In this document: positions 26,130 to 27,275 of the stretch, in pieces
Numbering within the stretch: the stretch's first letter is position 1
Layout: each line of letters opens with the position of its first letter
NCBI GenBank assembly: GCA_005779345.1
Contig: SXJQ01000270.1
Location: 1 to 27,275 of the forward strand
Reading direction: 5' to 3'
Length of the DNA: 27,275 bases
From: Actinomycetota bacterium
Lineage (GTDB): Bacteria; Actinomycetota; Acidimicrobiia; IMCC26256; PALSA-610
Made by a program: the position numbers and the translations under genes
Notes under the pieces: generated by a model
What the model was told of the DNA's origin: nothing
What the model saw: only the letters and a program-made list of their open reading frames with translations
Databases searched by the model: none

Positions 26130-26636
26130 TCAGTACGGAGCGACGACCGGCTCGTCGGTCTCGGTGAGACCGGCCCGCTTCTCCGCGGAGTTGCCGCGCT
26201 TGCCGGCGAGTTCGGTGCCGACGGCCGCGCCGAGGAGCCACGGCGGCATGTTGCCGTAGACGGTCTCGGTCGTGGCGGGGCCGATGCGGTAGGTCTCGTG
26301 CCAGATCCCGACGTCGCCCGAGTCGCGGATCTTGCGGTTGAAGCGGCGCCACGGCTCGAGGTGGGTGAGTTCGGGGTCCTTGGCGAAGCGGTAGAGGTGC
26401 TCGGGGGAGCGGAAATAGCACACGACGAGCGGCTGCCCCGACAACATCCCGTTCTGCACGTGGAGTAACCCGATCTCGGGCACCGTCGTCAGCTGACGGA
26501 GCATGCGGGGCATGGCGGTGAACACCGACCACCACTGCCACACCTTCCACGGGCGGTTGAACCGCATCCCGATGAGGAAGAGCACGATGTCGTCGTCGAG
26601 CGCGGCCGTGTAGCGGCCGGGTTGCACCTTTGCCAT
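26130..26636 (-). CDS. DUF4188 domain-containing protein
   Basis: This 168-residue protein of unknown function is recognised as DUF4188 by its opening GRYTAALDDDIVLFLIGMRFN, the tryptophan-rich WKVWQWWSVF segment, MLSGQPLVVCYFRSPEHLYRFAKD and a WHETY motif. Family members are predicted to have a ferredoxin-like, antibiotic-monooxygenase-type fold; a heme or small-molecule role is sometimes proposed but not shown here. The hydrophobic and aromatic patches suggest membrane association or a hydrophobic ligand. The ATG start has GAGGGG seven bases upstream, a good ribosome-binding site. It is divergent from a TetR-family regulator with a palindrome between them, so that regulator probably controls it in response to a small molecule. 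Confidence 0.8.
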   Translation of the reverse strand: MAKVQPGRYTAALDDDIVLFLIGMRFNRPWKVWQWWSVFTAMPRMLRQLTTVPEIGLLHVQNGMLSGQPLVVCYFRSPEHLYRFAKDPELTHLEPWRRFNRKIRDSGDVGIWHETYRIGPATTETVYGNMPPWLLGAAVGTELAGKRGNSAEKRAGLTETDEPVVAPY

Positions 26637-26669
26637 GTGTCGTCCCCTCGGGGCTGCGCGAAGCGTTCG

Positions 26670-26689
26670 GACAGTGCTATAACACTGTC
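26670..26689. promoter_or_regulatory. TetR-type operator palindrome with overlapping -10 box
   Basis: The arms GACAGTG and CACTGTC surround CTATAA; 18 of 20 positions obey dyad symmetry (only the C/A pair flanking TATA breaks it). The palindrome ends directly at the ATG of the TetR gene (26690) and lies 33 bp from the divergent DUF4188 start. TATAAC (26678-26683) is a near-consensus -10 box six bases before that ATG, implying a leaderless regulator mRNA and direct autorepression. The opposite strand reads TATAGC, a possible -10 for the DUF4188 gene. Confidence 0.7.
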
Positions 26690-27275
26690 ATGGAACCACG
26701 GCGACGTACTCGCGGTCAAGACCGCCGCGGTCGGGTGCTCCGCGGTGAGGCGCAACGTCAGGCGTTGGTCGACGCCGCGGGTCGGATCATCCAGTCCGAG
26801 GGACCCCACGCGCTGTCGGTGCGCCGCCTCGCGGACGCGGTCGGAACCTCGACCCAAGCCGTCTACACCCATTTCGGGGGCAAGGAGGGCGTGGTTCGCG
26901 CGATGTATCTCGAAGGCTTCGCCCGCCTCGCGGCCGCCATGCAAGGCGTGGTCCCGAGCGACGACCCGGTTGCCGACCTGCTGGACCTCGGCCGGGCCTA
27001 CCGCTTCGCCGCGCGGACCAGCCCGCACCTCTACGACATCATGTTCGGCCGGGCCGTTCCCGAGTTCGAGTGCACCGACGCCGACCGCGCCGAGTCGCTC
27101 GAGTCGTTCGTCTGCCTGCTCGACGGCGTGCAGCGCGCGATCGACGGTGGCCACCTCGCAGCCGAGTCGCCCGAGGTGGTGGCGGGGCACCTGTGGATCG
27201 TCGTGCACGGGGCCGTGAGCCTCGAACTGGCCGGGTACCTCCAGCCGGCGGGCACCGATCCGGACGGCCTCGACC
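26690..27275 (+). CDS. TetR/AcrR-family transcriptional regulator (3' truncated by window)
   Basis: The frame from ATG 26690 is open to the window end (195 codons). After an arginine-rich extension (residues 1-20) comes a TetR DNA-binding domain: helix ALVDAAGRIIQSEG, then the helix-turn-helix at about 44-63 (VRRLADAVGTSTQAVYTHFG) followed by KEG. The remainder is a helical ligand-binding domain resembling the WHG-type C-terminal family, with SPHLYDIMFG and HGAVSLELAG. Only a few residues are missing by family length. It probably represses itself and the divergent DUF4188 gene through the palindrome at 26670-26689. The inducer is unknown. Confidence 0.9.
   Translation, partial: MEPRRRTRGQDRRGRVLRGEAQRQALVDAAGRIIQSEGPHALSVRRLADAVGTSTQAVYTHFGGKEGVVRAMYLEGFARLAAAMQGVVPSDDPVADLLDLGRAYRFAARTSPHLYDIMFGRAVPEFECTDADRAESLESFVCLLDGVQRAIDGGHLAAESPEVVAGHLWIVVHGAVSLELAGYLQPAGTDPDGLD

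Noticed and set aside
1..27275. CRISPR arrays, insertion sequences, tRNA genes, attachment sites
   Set aside because: I saw no regularly spaced direct repeats, transposase or integrase motifs, or cloverleaf other than the tmRNA ends.

Overview
The window is uniformly GC-rich bacterial DNA in which GTG and TTG starts are common. It codes for an AftD-type arabinofuranosyltransferase, Wzt-like polysaccharide export, cyclase/AAA/TPR regulators, and a tmRNA whose 3' CCA is not encoded. This fits an actinobacterium, perhaps of the Acidimicrobiia type; that placement is inference, not a marker-gene result. No insertion sequence, CRISPR array, tRNA or rRNA gene was seen.

Region 1 (1-19390) is a cell-envelope glycan locus. 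In order it holds: the 3' part of a Wzt-like ABC ATPase with a glycan-recognition tail; a one-pass membrane protein with a degenerate SGNH-like domain; an OafA-type acyltransferase with two tandem SGNH-like domains; on the minus strand, an acyltransferase fused to an alkaline-phosphatase-superfamily (sulfatase/phosphotransferase-like) enzyme, preceded by a membrane-anchored protein with a duplicated concanavalin-like domain; then on the plus strand a GT-C glycosyltransferase, a 2031-residue AftD-like protein whose C-terminus carries a second copy of that same GT-C enzyme, and a third acyltransferase with another degenerate SGNH-like domain. Three junctions are 4-base GTGA stop/start overlaps, so the genes are probably translationally coupled. 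The simplest reading is a set of machines that polymerise, export and decorate (acyl groups, possibly phospho-linked groups) a surface polysaccharide.

Region 2 (19387-21771) is a minus-strand pair, cytochrome P450 followed by a phytanoyl-CoA-dioxygenase-like oxygenase, plus a small truncated antitoxin-like remnant upstream. Region 3 (21772-25068) is one large plus-strand signalling protein: class III cyclase domain, AAA/NTPase and TPR-like repeats.

Region 4 (25119-26084) is the trans-translation module on the minus strand: smpB, then ssrA (tmRNA) with an identifiable short tag reading frame and a hairpin-plus-T-tract terminator. Region 5 (26130-27275) is a DUF4188 protein and a divergent TetR-family regulator cut by the window end. 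A near-perfect 20-bp palindrome lies between them, abutting the regulator's start codon.

The strongest candidates for something undescribed are the repeated loss of catalytic residues in SGNH-like domains, the acyltransferase-sulfatase fusion, and the AftD plus second-glycosyltransferase fusion next to its own free-standing paralogue.
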